Shown here one piece after another: positions 57,270 to 64,000 of a DNA stretch of 64,000 nt. The stretch lies in IMG/VR virus record IMGVR_UViG_3300046373_000069, positions 1 to 64,000 of that record; one strand, given 5' to 3'. How positions within the stretch are numbered: the first letter of the stretch is position 1; each line of letters begins with the position of its first letter. The notes under the pieces are model-generated. The model was not told the DNA's origin and made no database searches. It was given only the letters and a program-made list of their open reading frames with translations. This stretch comes from a virus. The position numbers and the translations under genes are program-made.

Positions 57270-59176
57270 TGCCGATGAAGAACCCGCGCAGTGTGGCTTT
57301 AAGAAATGCTAATCCGCGCCTACTGACTTCTCCTAACGCAGATGTGCTGCTGAGCGCAAGCACTCCAATCTTTCACGTTAATAACTCCGGCATTCCCTCG
57401 ACAAATACCATCACACTCAACGCTAGTTTGATTGCGATGGAAGGCACTGTGACGTTCACTTGTGAAGGTGGTACGCTCAGCAACATCGTGGGTAACACTT
57501 GCGCGCTGAATTATGAAACGCTCACTGGTGACAATGCCAAGGTTATTGCAACGATTACATATCGGAACAAGACGTACACTGATACAGTAGAAATCTCTAA
57601 AGTGTATGACGGGCAGAATGGCGTTGTTGGCATGAACAACGCTGTGGTGTATGCCTACCAACGCTCTGCCACGCAGCCAACAGGCACCCCGGGGGCTGTT
57701 ACGTACAGCTTCACTGCTAGGGCTATTACGAATGCCTCGCTATCTAGTGGGTGGCAGAAAATACTCCCAAGTGGTACAGGTACGTTGTGGATTACTGCAG
57801 CTACAGCTGCCTCGTCTGGCAGCAGCGATGATATCGCAGCAAATGAGTGGAGTGGTTCAGTTATACTGGCACAGGACGGTACACAGGGGACGAATGGTAT
57901 TAACAGTGCGGCAGTGACTATTTACCAGCGCACAGCCACCACAACGGCCCCTGCCCTCCCAAGTGCAGCTACTACATACACGTTTAATCCTCCGGGCCTT
58001 ACAGGGCTTACTAACGGCTGGACGACAACACTACCGAATGCCTCTGCTGGTAAATACTTGTGGGCGTCCACAGCCACTGCTGCAAACACTGCTGCTACGG
58101 ATAGTATTCCCGCTAGTGAATGGGCAGCGGCCCAGATGCTTGTGCAAGATGGCGCAGCAGGCACTCGGGGTAATGTCCAAGTAGCTCGGGCTATTCCGGG
58201 CAGCGTGTGGAGTGACTCTGAAGCTGCTCTAGCTATCTCTGGCGCGGGTTATGGCACTCCGCAGAACCGGGATATTGTAACTCTGTACAACAACTCTGCA
58301 AACTACTCTCAACAGAAATATTATGACGGCGCAGCTTGGCAAGCGTTGGCAGCATATTTTCCGGGTGGTGTGATTGTAGATGGTACAATGGATGCTACCG
58401 CGCTGAAGGCTAAAACTATCACAGGCGATAAGATTGCAGCTAGGGCGATTACGGCTACAAGTATCAATGTCTCAGGGAATAGCGACAACATTATTCCTGA
58501 CCCCCGATTTAAAGACTTAGTTTGGTGGGGGCGTGTAGGCAGCGCAGTCGGGCAATTCGCTGAAAATGGTCAAGTGACAGGGTGGAAAGGTGGTGCCTCA
58601 CTCTACTTGAGCCAAAACTCGGGCGAACTTATTAGTTATAGCCAGTATTTCGACTTGATTCCCGGCGCCACATACTTGATCGAAGTACAAGTCGGCCTGA
58701 GTAGTGATTTCAACGGGCGGGCGTCTGTGTACCTAACTATCCCCGGCGACCGGGACTACGCGATGGTTGACCGCAGTGCAGGGCAGGTGTGGTCAGATAA
58801 CTTGCCAGTACAACTCAATGCATCCTCTCCAAAAGGGATTATCACCTACTCGACCACGTACACCATCCCTACCAGTGGTACGCTATCGAAGGCGCGCATT
58901 CAAATTAGGAACAGTCACACTGTCGGGATTATTGAAGTCGGTAGCGCTAGCATCACGCGAGTTTCCGATAGTGTTTTGATTAAAGATGGCGCAGTTACAG
59001 CAAATAAAATTAGTGTAGTTTCTCTGTCTGCTATTAATGTAGATGTGGGATTTCTTACTAGCAGAGCCGGAGGCCCCGGTGCTGGATACGGAGCAGGTAC
59101 GGAAATTCAGAAGGATCAGATTCGCATCTACGACGAAGCTGGGAACTTGAGACTACTCGACGGGAGGTTAAACTAA
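57269..59176 (+). CDS. Tail-tip fibre/host specificity protein, 635 aa
   Basis: TAATG overlap with the 55779 gene. Residues 25-118 form an Ig-like domain; residues 122-204 and 212-296 are two related repeats (each ...AVTIYQR / W....LP / EW......QDG). Residues 375-415 form a coiled segment (DGTMDATALKAKTITGDKIA) like that in lambda J-type C termini; residues 416-570 look like a carbohydrate-binding module; the last 65 residues contain another DGAVTANKISV linker. Likely receptor contact. Confidence 0.7.
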   Translation: MPMKNPRSVALRNANPRLLTSPNADVLLSASTPIFHVNNSGIPSTNTITLNASLIAMEGTVTFTCEGGTLSNIVGNTCALNYETLTGDNAKVIATITYRNKTYTDTVEISKVYDGQNGVVGMNNAVVYAYQRSATQPTGTPGAVTYSFTARAITNASLSSGWQKILPSGTGTLWITAATAASSGSSDDIAANEWSGSVILAQDGTQGTNGINSAAVTIYQRTATTTAPALPSAATTYTFNPPGLTGLTNGWTTTLPNASAGKYLWASTATAANTAATDSIPASEWAAAQMLVQDGAAGTRGNVQVARAIPGSVWSDSEAALAISGAGYGTPQNRDIVTLYNNSANYSQQKYYDGAAWQALAAYFPGGVIVDGTMDATALKAKTITGDKIAARAITATSINVSGNSDNIIPDPRFKDLVWWGRVGSAVGQFAENGQVTGWKGGASLYLSQNSGELISYSQYFDLIPGATYLIEVQVGLSSDFNGRASVYLTIPGDRDYAMVDRSAGQVWSDNLPVQLNASSPKGIITYSTTYTIPTSGTLSKARIQIRNSHTVGIIEVGSASITRVSDSVLIKDGAVTANKISVVSLSAINVDVGFLTSRAGGPGAGYGAGTEIQKDQIRIYDEAGNLRLLDGRLN

Positions 59177-59472
59177 TGGCCCAGTACGGCGGAGCAACAT
59201 ACCGCAACAACAAAGTAGTGCTAGACCCAGCGGGAGGGGGTGGCATCTTTGTAGCTCGTGTGACATTCAACGACCAATACACTAGGTACACATACACCGA
59301 TCTTGACACTATGACTTTGTTCGGGTTCGACCTTACAGGCGGATATCACAACGTGGTGTATGGGAGGGACGGTAGCGGTTTTCCCTATGTAGAGGCAATG
59401 GGGTTCACCCCTGCACCGGACACCCCTAGTGGCCTAGACTACACAACCACAGTTGCGGTGTTTGCGAGATGA
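59176..59472 (+). CDS. Tail-associated hypothetical protein, 98 aa
   Basis: Starts two bases after the fibre stop. Gly/aromatic-rich beta protein (YTRYTYTDLDTMTLFGFDLTG). Likely a fibre-tip or accessory tail component by position only. Confidence 0.6.
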   Translation: MAQYGGATYRNNKVVLDPAGGGGIFVARVTFNDQYTRYTYTDLDTMTLFGFDLTGGYHNVVYGRDGSGFPYVEAMGFTPAPDTPSGLDYTTTVAVFAR

Positions 59473-60218
59473 GCGAATATGGAAAACGCATAATCTCTGC
59501 GAATGGCGCTAGGCAGGTAGACAATAAGCGCATGGTGCCGCAGCTAATCTCGGTAGATAATCTCGCGGGGTGGTCTTACGCTGATACGCCCGTGCAAGAT
59601 GGTTGGGTGTACCGCATCTATCAACCCCCCGCAGCTTGGGTAGCCTACTCCCGTCCGTGTATAACCTTCACAAGCCTGCCTAGCACTTCGAGAGAGGTTT
59701 ATATCTCGGGCATCGAACTTGTCTATCAGGCCGGGGTTTCTGTGGACCACCCTGTTCTTTATACGTTTGCATTAGACTACGTAACATACAGCAGTGCTAA
59801 CTACGGCAGGCGGGCATGGAATGCAAGTGGTGCCCTCATATATGACAGCGGGAACCCTCACCTCAATATCCATCAGATATTCTCTGGAATGAGTCCAGAC
59901 GTATCGTGGACCGATCACGAGGCTGGCCTAACTCTCAACAGTTACCCGTCACCTCTTGGAAGCCTCCCGCTTTCTCCGGCAATTTACGGGGATAGTTACC
60001 AAGTTACGGATCACTGGGGAGATAAGACAGGCCGTGGCAGTGCCACGGGCAAGCTGTTTTATCGCTTCACAGGTGGCAACACCCTCCAGAGCATTCTCTG
60101 CCAAACTAAATATGTCTTTGACACCACAATCACTTCCGCCAACCCATACTTAGCTGTCAATAAGGGGCCAGCAACAAATATGAGCTTGATGGTTATCGAC
60201 AGATATATATACGACTAA
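59469..60218 (+). CDS. Tail fibre-associated beta-rich protein, 249 aa
   Basis: ATG overlaps the previous stop. Opens MSEYGKRIISANGARQVDN, similar to the start of phage tail proteins that follow fibre genes. Many Tyr/Ser/Gly residues and predicted beta structure. Probable tail-tip protein; function not assignable further. Confidence 0.6.
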   Translation: MSEYGKRIISANGARQVDNKRMVPQLISVDNLAGWSYADTPVQDGWVYRIYQPPAAWVAYSRPCITFTSLPSTSREVYISGIELVYQAGVSVDHPVLYTFALDYVTYSSANYGRRAWNASGALIYDSGNPHLNIHQIFSGMSPDVSWTDHEAGLTLNSYPSPLGSLPLSPAIYGDSYQVTDHWGDKTGRGSATGKLFYRFTGGNTLQSILCQTKYVFDTTITSANPYLAVNKGPATNMSLMVIDRYIYD

Positions 60219-60230
60219 GGAATACACAAT

Positions 60231-60914
60231 ATGCCAATGCTAATTGACATCAAAACACCTAACAACCTGCAACTGGCCTACCATCGGATTCTGTCGGTTA
60301 ACATTGACTTTGATTTTGGGTTCGGAACCATTGTTGTGTGTTCTTACGCAAGTGAGGACGCCTTTTTGCAGTATAGCGACCCTTCCGGGTTTTCAAGCAA
60401 GCCTCCAAGTGCGTTTACGTGGTCGAATATCCGCATACCTGTGAGTGAGTTTCTAAGTGGAGAGGACAGTTTGTCCGACCATCTGGAATTACTCCTAGTA
60501 GCGGATACAGGCAGTCCTTTTTTTGGAGGGCAGCTTCTTGCAGATAATAGCGGCACACTACAAGCTCTGCGGGAGCGGAAGTGGACAGAGATTAAGGCAG
60601 CACGCAGGGCAGCAGAGCGAGGCAATTTCATTTTTGAGGGTGGCCTATACTACGCGGACAAAGAGCAGATTACAGGTTCCGCAACCGCTGCGTTTATGTC
60701 TAAATCGCTCGGACTCCCTTACAATGAAACGTGGACTCTTGTTGACAACACTACGCGAGACTTGAACGCAGATCAGGTGATCGCGCTAGGACTGGCGTTG
60801 CGTGCATTCGTGTCAGGTGTGTACGCAAGGGGGCGCTCTCTCCGAACAAAAATCTCGGAGGCTGAGATTATTGACGAAGTAGCTGCAATAAACTGGGAGA
60901 CACCAATTGGCTAG
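60231..60914 (+). CDS. Tail protein with DUF4376-like C terminus, 227 aa
   Basis: Residues 108-227 (LQALRERKWTEIKAARRAAE, GLYYADKEQITGSATAAFMS, TLVDNTTRDLNADQVIALG, then LRTKISEAEII) match the DUF4376 pattern common in tail-fibre assembly and tail-associated proteins. Residues 1-100 are beta-rich. AGGAATACAC site. Overlaps the TTG start at 60907. Confidence 0.75.
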   Translation: MPMLIDIKTPNNLQLAYHRILSVNIDFDFGFGTIVVCSYASEDAFLQYSDPSGFSSKPPSAFTWSNIRIPVSEFLSGEDSLSDHLELLLVADTGSPFFGGQLLADNSGTLQALRERKWTEIKAARRAAERGNFIFEGGLYYADKEQITGSATAAFMSKSLGLPYNETWTLVDNTTRDLNADQVIALGLALRAFVSGVYARGRSLRTKISEAEIIDEVAAINWETPIG

Positions 60915-61737
60915 CACATTAAATATCGTATACAACAATGCTGCTGATAGGTGTAGCCTCACGGCAGGCTCCGAGGCAACGCCGAGGAGCAATCTCCTCA
61001 CAGACAGCAAGAGCGATGTGTGGCGCGCCGCTGCTGGTACTCTCAGCACAACACTGACAGCCACTTGGAGCAGCCTTGAGCCAGTGTCTTGTGTAGCGCT
61101 CCCATTCTGTAATTTCTCCCAAACAGCAACCATGCGTGTGAGGCTCTACAGCGACGCAGCGGGCACGCTGCTAGTGTTGGACACAGGGACACTACCATGC
61201 GCTCAGGGCGTGCCTATGAGCATTTATGGCATGTCTGCGGCACAAGCTGCTAGTGCATACGCTTATGGTGGCGGGACAGTTGCTAGGCTGTTCTTCACGA
61301 AGGTGAGTGTCCAGAAGGTAGTGATTGACATCACCGACACGGCAAACTTGCAGGGGTATCTCGAAGCAGCCTTCTTGGTCATTGGAGACAGTTTCTCGAC
61401 TAAGTACAACGTCGATTACGGCCTAGAACTTACGATGGAAGATAGCTCAAAAAATTCACGCACAGATGCTGGTAATCTTGTGAGTGATGTAGGGTTCCGC
61501 TACAAAGTAGTGAAGGCGGATCTTAGTGTTATGTCTCCAAATGAGAGGGCTGCTTGGTGGAGGCTTGTTGCTTACGTTGGTACAAGTGGTCGAGTGTTCT
61601 TTAGCGTAGAGACAGGTAATACGGACAAGCAAACTGAGCTGGACTATACAGTGTATGGGAAGTTTAGCAAGGTAAGCACGGTGGCAGCTAAGAATTATCT
61701 TATTTACAGTGCACCCCTAGAGATCGAAGGAATCTGA
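60907..61737 (+). CDS. Tail protein, 276 aa
   Basis: TTG 60907 is used with GGAGA 6 bases upstream. Beta-sandwich-like N-terminal half (AGTLSTTLTATWSSLEPVS, TATMRVRLYSDAAGT) and a C-terminal half similar in composition to distal tail proteins. It is placed between the DUF4376 protein and the papain-like peptidase. Unrecognised otherwise. Confidence 0.6.
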   Translation: MASTLNIVYNNAADRCSLTAGSEATPRSNLLTDSKSDVWRAAAGTLSTTLTATWSSLEPVSCVALPFCNFSQTATMRVRLYSDAAGTLLVLDTGTLPCAQGVPMSIYGMSAAQAASAYAYGGGTVARLFFTKVSVQKVVIDITDTANLQGYLEAAFLVIGDSFSTKYNVDYGLELTMEDSSKNSRTDAGNLVSDVGFRYKVVKADLSVMSPNERAAWWRLVAYVGTSGRVFFSVETGNTDKQTELDYTVYGKFSKVSTVAAKNYLIYSAPLEIEGI

Positions 61738-61739
61738 GA

Positions 61740-62237
61740 ATGGACTATAAGACGCACAGGCCGAACATCAAGTCTGGTGACTTGCTTGCGTGGAGTAATA
61801 AAAAGTGGAACTCGTGGCATAACATTAAGATTCAGCTTGTCCGCATCTTCCTGCAAACCGAGTATTCGCACGTAGGTACAGCCCTCGTGATGGGCGGTAG
61901 AGTGTGGGTGTTGGAGGCTGTGGAGCCTAGGTCTAGGATTTACCCTCTGTCGAAGCTTGGGAACTTCTTCCATATCCCTCTCCCTGCCGATTGGACACCA
62001 GAAGTAGAGGAGAAGGCACTTTCCTATATTGGTGAAGAGTATAAGCAGCTTAATGCTATTAAAGCTTTCTTCGTACCGCTGGAGAAAGAGGACGTTTCAG
62101 AATGTGCAGCTTTAGCTATCGCTATTGCTGAAAAATGCGGGCTTAATTTAGGAGTCCGTGCAACGCCAGATGAAGTTGTGGAACAAGCACAGCGTTATGG
62201 TGGCCCAATGTATTACATTGAACAAGAGGCACGCTGA
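61740..62237 (+). CDS. Papain-like (YiiX/NlpC-P60-type) peptidase or amidase, 165 aa
   Basis: Permuted papain-like layout: IKSGDLLAW opens the domain, EYSHVGTALVMGGRVWVLEA places His44, and DVSECAALAIAIAEKCG supplies Cys122. The group cleaves peptidoglycan peptides or lipid-linked amides. Sitting among tail-tip genes, it could open the cell wall during DNA entry, as lambda K-type tail proteins do. AAGGA site before ATG 61740. Confidence 0.7.
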   Translation: MDYKTHRPNIKSGDLLAWSNKKWNSWHNIKIQLVRIFLQTEYSHVGTALVMGGRVWVLEAVEPRSRIYPLSKLGNFFHIPLPADWTPEVEEKALSYIGEEYKQLNAIKAFFVPLEKEDVSECAALAIAIAEKCGLNLGVRATPDEVVEQAQRYGGPMYYIEQEAR

Positions 62238-62929
62238 TGTGCACTCGTGAATGTGAGTATTGCGGGGAGATTAAACCAATCGTAGGCAACTTCACCAAAC
62301 TAGGTAAAACTTGTTTTGCGTGCAAGAAGGTTAAAGCCAAGATTTACCGGGAGGCCACTAAGGAGCAAGCTAAACAGTATAGGGAAGCTAACAAGGATAA
62401 ACTAAAGGCTAACGCTGCTAGGTTATACCTTGAGCGCAAAGAGCGTGATCCTGAGAAGCTTCGTCAAACTGCCAGAGACTACTACGCCCGGCACAAGGAC
62501 AAAATTTCTACCACAGCGAAGGCTCGGAAGTATCGTTGGGACCCTGTTAAGCGCGCAGAACATAAGGAGAGGAATAGCGCAAAAATCAAGGAGCGGGATA
62601 AGCAGTGGCGACAGGGTAACAAACCTCATCTTGCTGCTAAAGCTGCCGCGCGCAGGGCAAAGCAGAAACAAGCGACACCCTCTTGGGCGGACCTTGATGT
62701 TATAGAAACCTTCTACGAGTCTGCGCATAACTTAGGTATGTTACTCGGTGAGTGGTACCACGTAGACCATATTGTACCACTAACTTCTGACATTGTATGT
62801 GGATTACACACGCAAGCTAATCTCCAAGTTTTGCTTGGTACAGAAAATCTTTCAAAACTTAATCGCTGGTGGCCTGATATGCCAGACCCTATTTACGAAA
62901 ATAAAGGAATGACATGGACGCCCAATTAG
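62237..62929 (+). CDS. HNH endonuclease, 230 aa
   Basis: N-terminal zinc finger (CEYCGEIKPIVGNF..CFACKK, residues 6-34), a very basic helical linker (35-150), and HNH core WYHVDHIVPLTSDIVCGLHT with QVLLGTENLSKLN (172-216). Different architecture from the other HNH genes. TGATG overlap with the peptidase gene; its end overlaps the 62914 gene by 16 bp. Probably a free-standing homing endonuclease in the lysis region. Confidence 0.85.
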   Translation: MCTRECEYCGEIKPIVGNFTKLGKTCFACKKVKAKIYREATKEQAKQYREANKDKLKANAARLYLERKERDPEKLRQTARDYYARHKDKISTTAKARKYRWDPVKRAEHKERNSAKIKERDKQWRQGNKPHLAAKAAARRAKQKQATPSWADLDVIETFYESAHNLGMLLGEWYHVDHIVPLTSDIVCGLHTQANLQVLLGTENLSKLNRWWPDMPDPIYENKGMTWTPN

Positions 62930-63165
62930 TAATCAATATAGCGATAGGCCTAGTAGGTTTTCTAGGTGCGTGGGTCTTGAAAAGTATTACAGACACACTG
63001 CAAGAGATGAAAGAATCGGATCACGCCCTTCGTAACAAGGTGCAAGCAATCGAACTGCTTGTGGTTGGTGGCTACGTGAAACGCTCAGACTTCGAGAAGC
63101 TAGGTGAGGACATCTCCAAGCGCTTCGATAAGTTTGAAGAGCGAATTTTGGCGCATCGGCCATAA
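62914..63165 (+). CDS. Small membrane protein, holin/antiholin-like, 83 aa
   Basis: One transmembrane helix (residues 5-23, LVINIAIGLVGFLGAWVL) then a charged coiled coil (EMKESDHALRNKVQAIELL; KLGEDISKRFDKFEERI). This layout matches small phage membrane proteins next to endolysins; whether holin, antiholin or membrane anchor cannot be told. Confidence 0.55.
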   Translation: MDAQLVINIAIGLVGFLGAWVLKSITDTLQEMKESDHALRNKVQAIELLVVGGYVKRSDFEKLGEDISKRFDKFEERILAHRP

Positions 63166-63179
63166 CATAAACAGTAAAG

Positions 63180-63198
63180 AGGCCCCACTAAGAGGCCT
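63180..63198 (+). other. Hairpin between membrane protein and endolysin genes
   Basis: AGGCC (63180-63184) pairs with GGCCT (63194-63198). The T tract is poor, so it may be an attenuator. Confidence 0.35.
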
Positions 63199-63228
63199 GT
63201 TCAATTACATTCTACTAAGGAAACGAAT

Positions 63229-63648
63229 ATGGAAATCAACAGCCGTGACATCAATGATTTGACGCCAGAGATGGCTAAGCTCTGCAAGGAGTTTGTAGCA
63301 CGCTGCAAGGCAGCGGGTATTGACGTTATTATCACGTCCACGTTTAGGGACAACTCTTCTCAAGCGGCCCTTTATGCACAAGGCCGTACAACGGCTGGAA
63401 AGAAAGTGACGAATGCTCCCGCTGGAAGCAGCTACCACAACTACCGCATAGCGTTCGACTTCTGCCCTATCGTCAATGGCAAGGCGCAGTGGAACGACAT
63501 TAACCTGTTTAAGAAGTGTGGTGCGATTGCTAAAGCGCTAGGACTAGAGTACGGCGGGGACTGGACAAGCTTTAAAGACTACCCACACGTTCAAGAGCGC
63601 GGGCACACTATCGCAGAACTCAAGAAGCAATTTCCTAATGGGCGCTGA
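63229..63648 (+). CDS. Endolysin, M15 family peptidase, 139 aa
   Basis: L-alanyl-D-glutamate or D-Ala-D-Ala type zinc peptidase. Zinc ligands H70 and D77 (SYHNYRIAFDF) and H120 (KDYPHVQ); ITSTFRDNSSQAALYAQGR is the family's conserved segment. No signal peptide, so it needs a holin. AAGGAAACG site. Followed by holin and spanin genes. Confidence 0.9.
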   Translation: MEINSRDINDLTPEMAKLCKEFVARCKAAGIDVIITSTFRDNSSQAALYAQGRTTAGKKVTNAPAGSSYHNYRIAFDFCPIVNGKAQWNDINLFKKCGAIAKALGLEYGGDWTSFKDYPHVQERGHTIAELKKQFPNGR

Positions 63649-63649
63649 T

Positions 63650-63880
63650 ATGACCAAATACCTAATTCCCGAATGGCGCAGCGCTTGGAAATTTGTTAGC
63701 GTCCAACTAGCAGCACTCCTCACACTTCTGCTCAGCCTTGAGCCTGTCGTCCCACAAATAACAGCGTACCTGCCACCTCACTATGCAGCCTACTTGAGCG
63801 CTGCTATCCTCGTTGCCCGTATTGTGCAGCAGGCGGTGACAGCTTCTAAAGAGGCTCATGATGTACCCAAAGATTCTTGA
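63650..63880 (+). CDS. Holin, 76 aa
   Basis: Two hydrophobic helices (about 14-31 and 44-61) with short charged ends, typical of a class II holin. ATG 63650 lies one base after the endolysin stop. The next gene overlaps it. Confidence 0.75.
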   Translation: MTKYLIPEWRSAWKFVSVQLAALLTLLLSLEPVVPQITAYLPPHYAAYLSAAILVARIVQQAVTASKEAHDVPKDS

Positions 63881-64000
63881 AACTATCATCGCTATCGGCC
63901 TAATCGTCGGGGCTTGGTTCTACGCAGGCCACCGGGCAGTTGAGCAGTACAAAACTGAGCAACTAATCGAGCAGGCTTTTGCTACGAAGGCTCAGCAGGA
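63858..64000 (+). CDS. Inner-membrane spanin (Rz-like), partial
   Basis: Starts MMYPKILETIIAIGLIVGAW then continues as a charged helix (HRAVEQYKTEQLIEQAF) to the window edge. N-terminal signal anchor plus periplasmic coiled coil is the i-spanin pattern. It overlaps the holin by 23 bp. The 3' end lies beyond 64000. Confidence 0.7.
   Translation, partial: MMYPKILETIIAIGLIVGAWFYAGHRAVEQYKTEQLIEQAFATKAQQ

Overview
The window looks like about two thirds of the genome of a tailed double-stranded DNA phage with a long, non-contractile tail (siphovirus-like). It carries a large terminase, portal, S49-type protease, scaffold, decoration protein, capsid, connectors, tail tube, frameshifted tail chaperones, a 1966-residue tape measure, tail-tip proteins and a lysis cassette in the usual order. 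The host is probably a Gram-negative proteobacterium, judging from consensus sigma70 promoters, an M15 peptidase endolysin and the start of an Rz-like spanin. No host species can be named from the sequence. No integrase, phage repressor, DNA polymerase, primase or helicase is recognisable here, so replication genes probably lie beyond position 64000.

Layout. (1) 1-19.4 kb: about 60 small rightward genes in tightly overlapping operons, mostly of unknown function. Recognisable ones are an ATP-grasp protein (7287), a winged-helix protein (15942) beside an iteron-like repeat array (15368-15728), a small zinc-ribbon protein (18244) and an RSH/Mesh1-type alarmone hydrolase (18996). Many small operons have their own promoter of a shared design. 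(2) 19.43-20.47 kb: a 1-kb structured non-coding region, followed by a small serine recombinase (20470). (3) 21.3-26.8 kb: a leftward operon holding PhoH, a ClpP-like protease, a 2-oxoglutarate/iron oxygenase, a SLOG/YpsA-like protein, small unknowns and an HNH homing endonuclease. It is bounded by a bidirectional terminator (21301) and divergent promoters (26790-26979). (4) 27.0-63.9 kb: rightward late genes. These are a putative small terminase, tRNA-Thr(UGU), TerL, portal, protease, scaffold, decoration protein, capsid, a lectin-like/SGNH pair, connectors, a 6.7-kb island of large surface proteins, neck and tail genes, tail tip, a papain-like peptidase, and holin/endolysin/spanin.

Two themes stand out. 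First, seven homing-endonuclease genes or remnants of three or four architectures sit at gene junctions in the late and leftward regions (24563, 27852, 31750, 34012, 38154, 47893, 62237). Three architectures occur twice. Second, there is unusual investment in virion surface chemistry: two SGNH esterase-like proteins, an RGL/YetA-like giant protein, lectin-like and FN3 modules placed inside the head-to-tail connector region. Nucleotide-handling accessory proteins (RSH hydrolase, SLOG, R2K-like ATP-grasp) may counter host nucleotide-signalling defences; that is an inference.

The best-supported non-trivial signals are the T TTT TTG frameshift site of the tail chaperones (49269-49275), the 21-bp-phased repeats at 15.4-15.7 kb, the truncated homing endonuclease at 38.15 kb, and the four exact 40-residue repeats in the tape measure.
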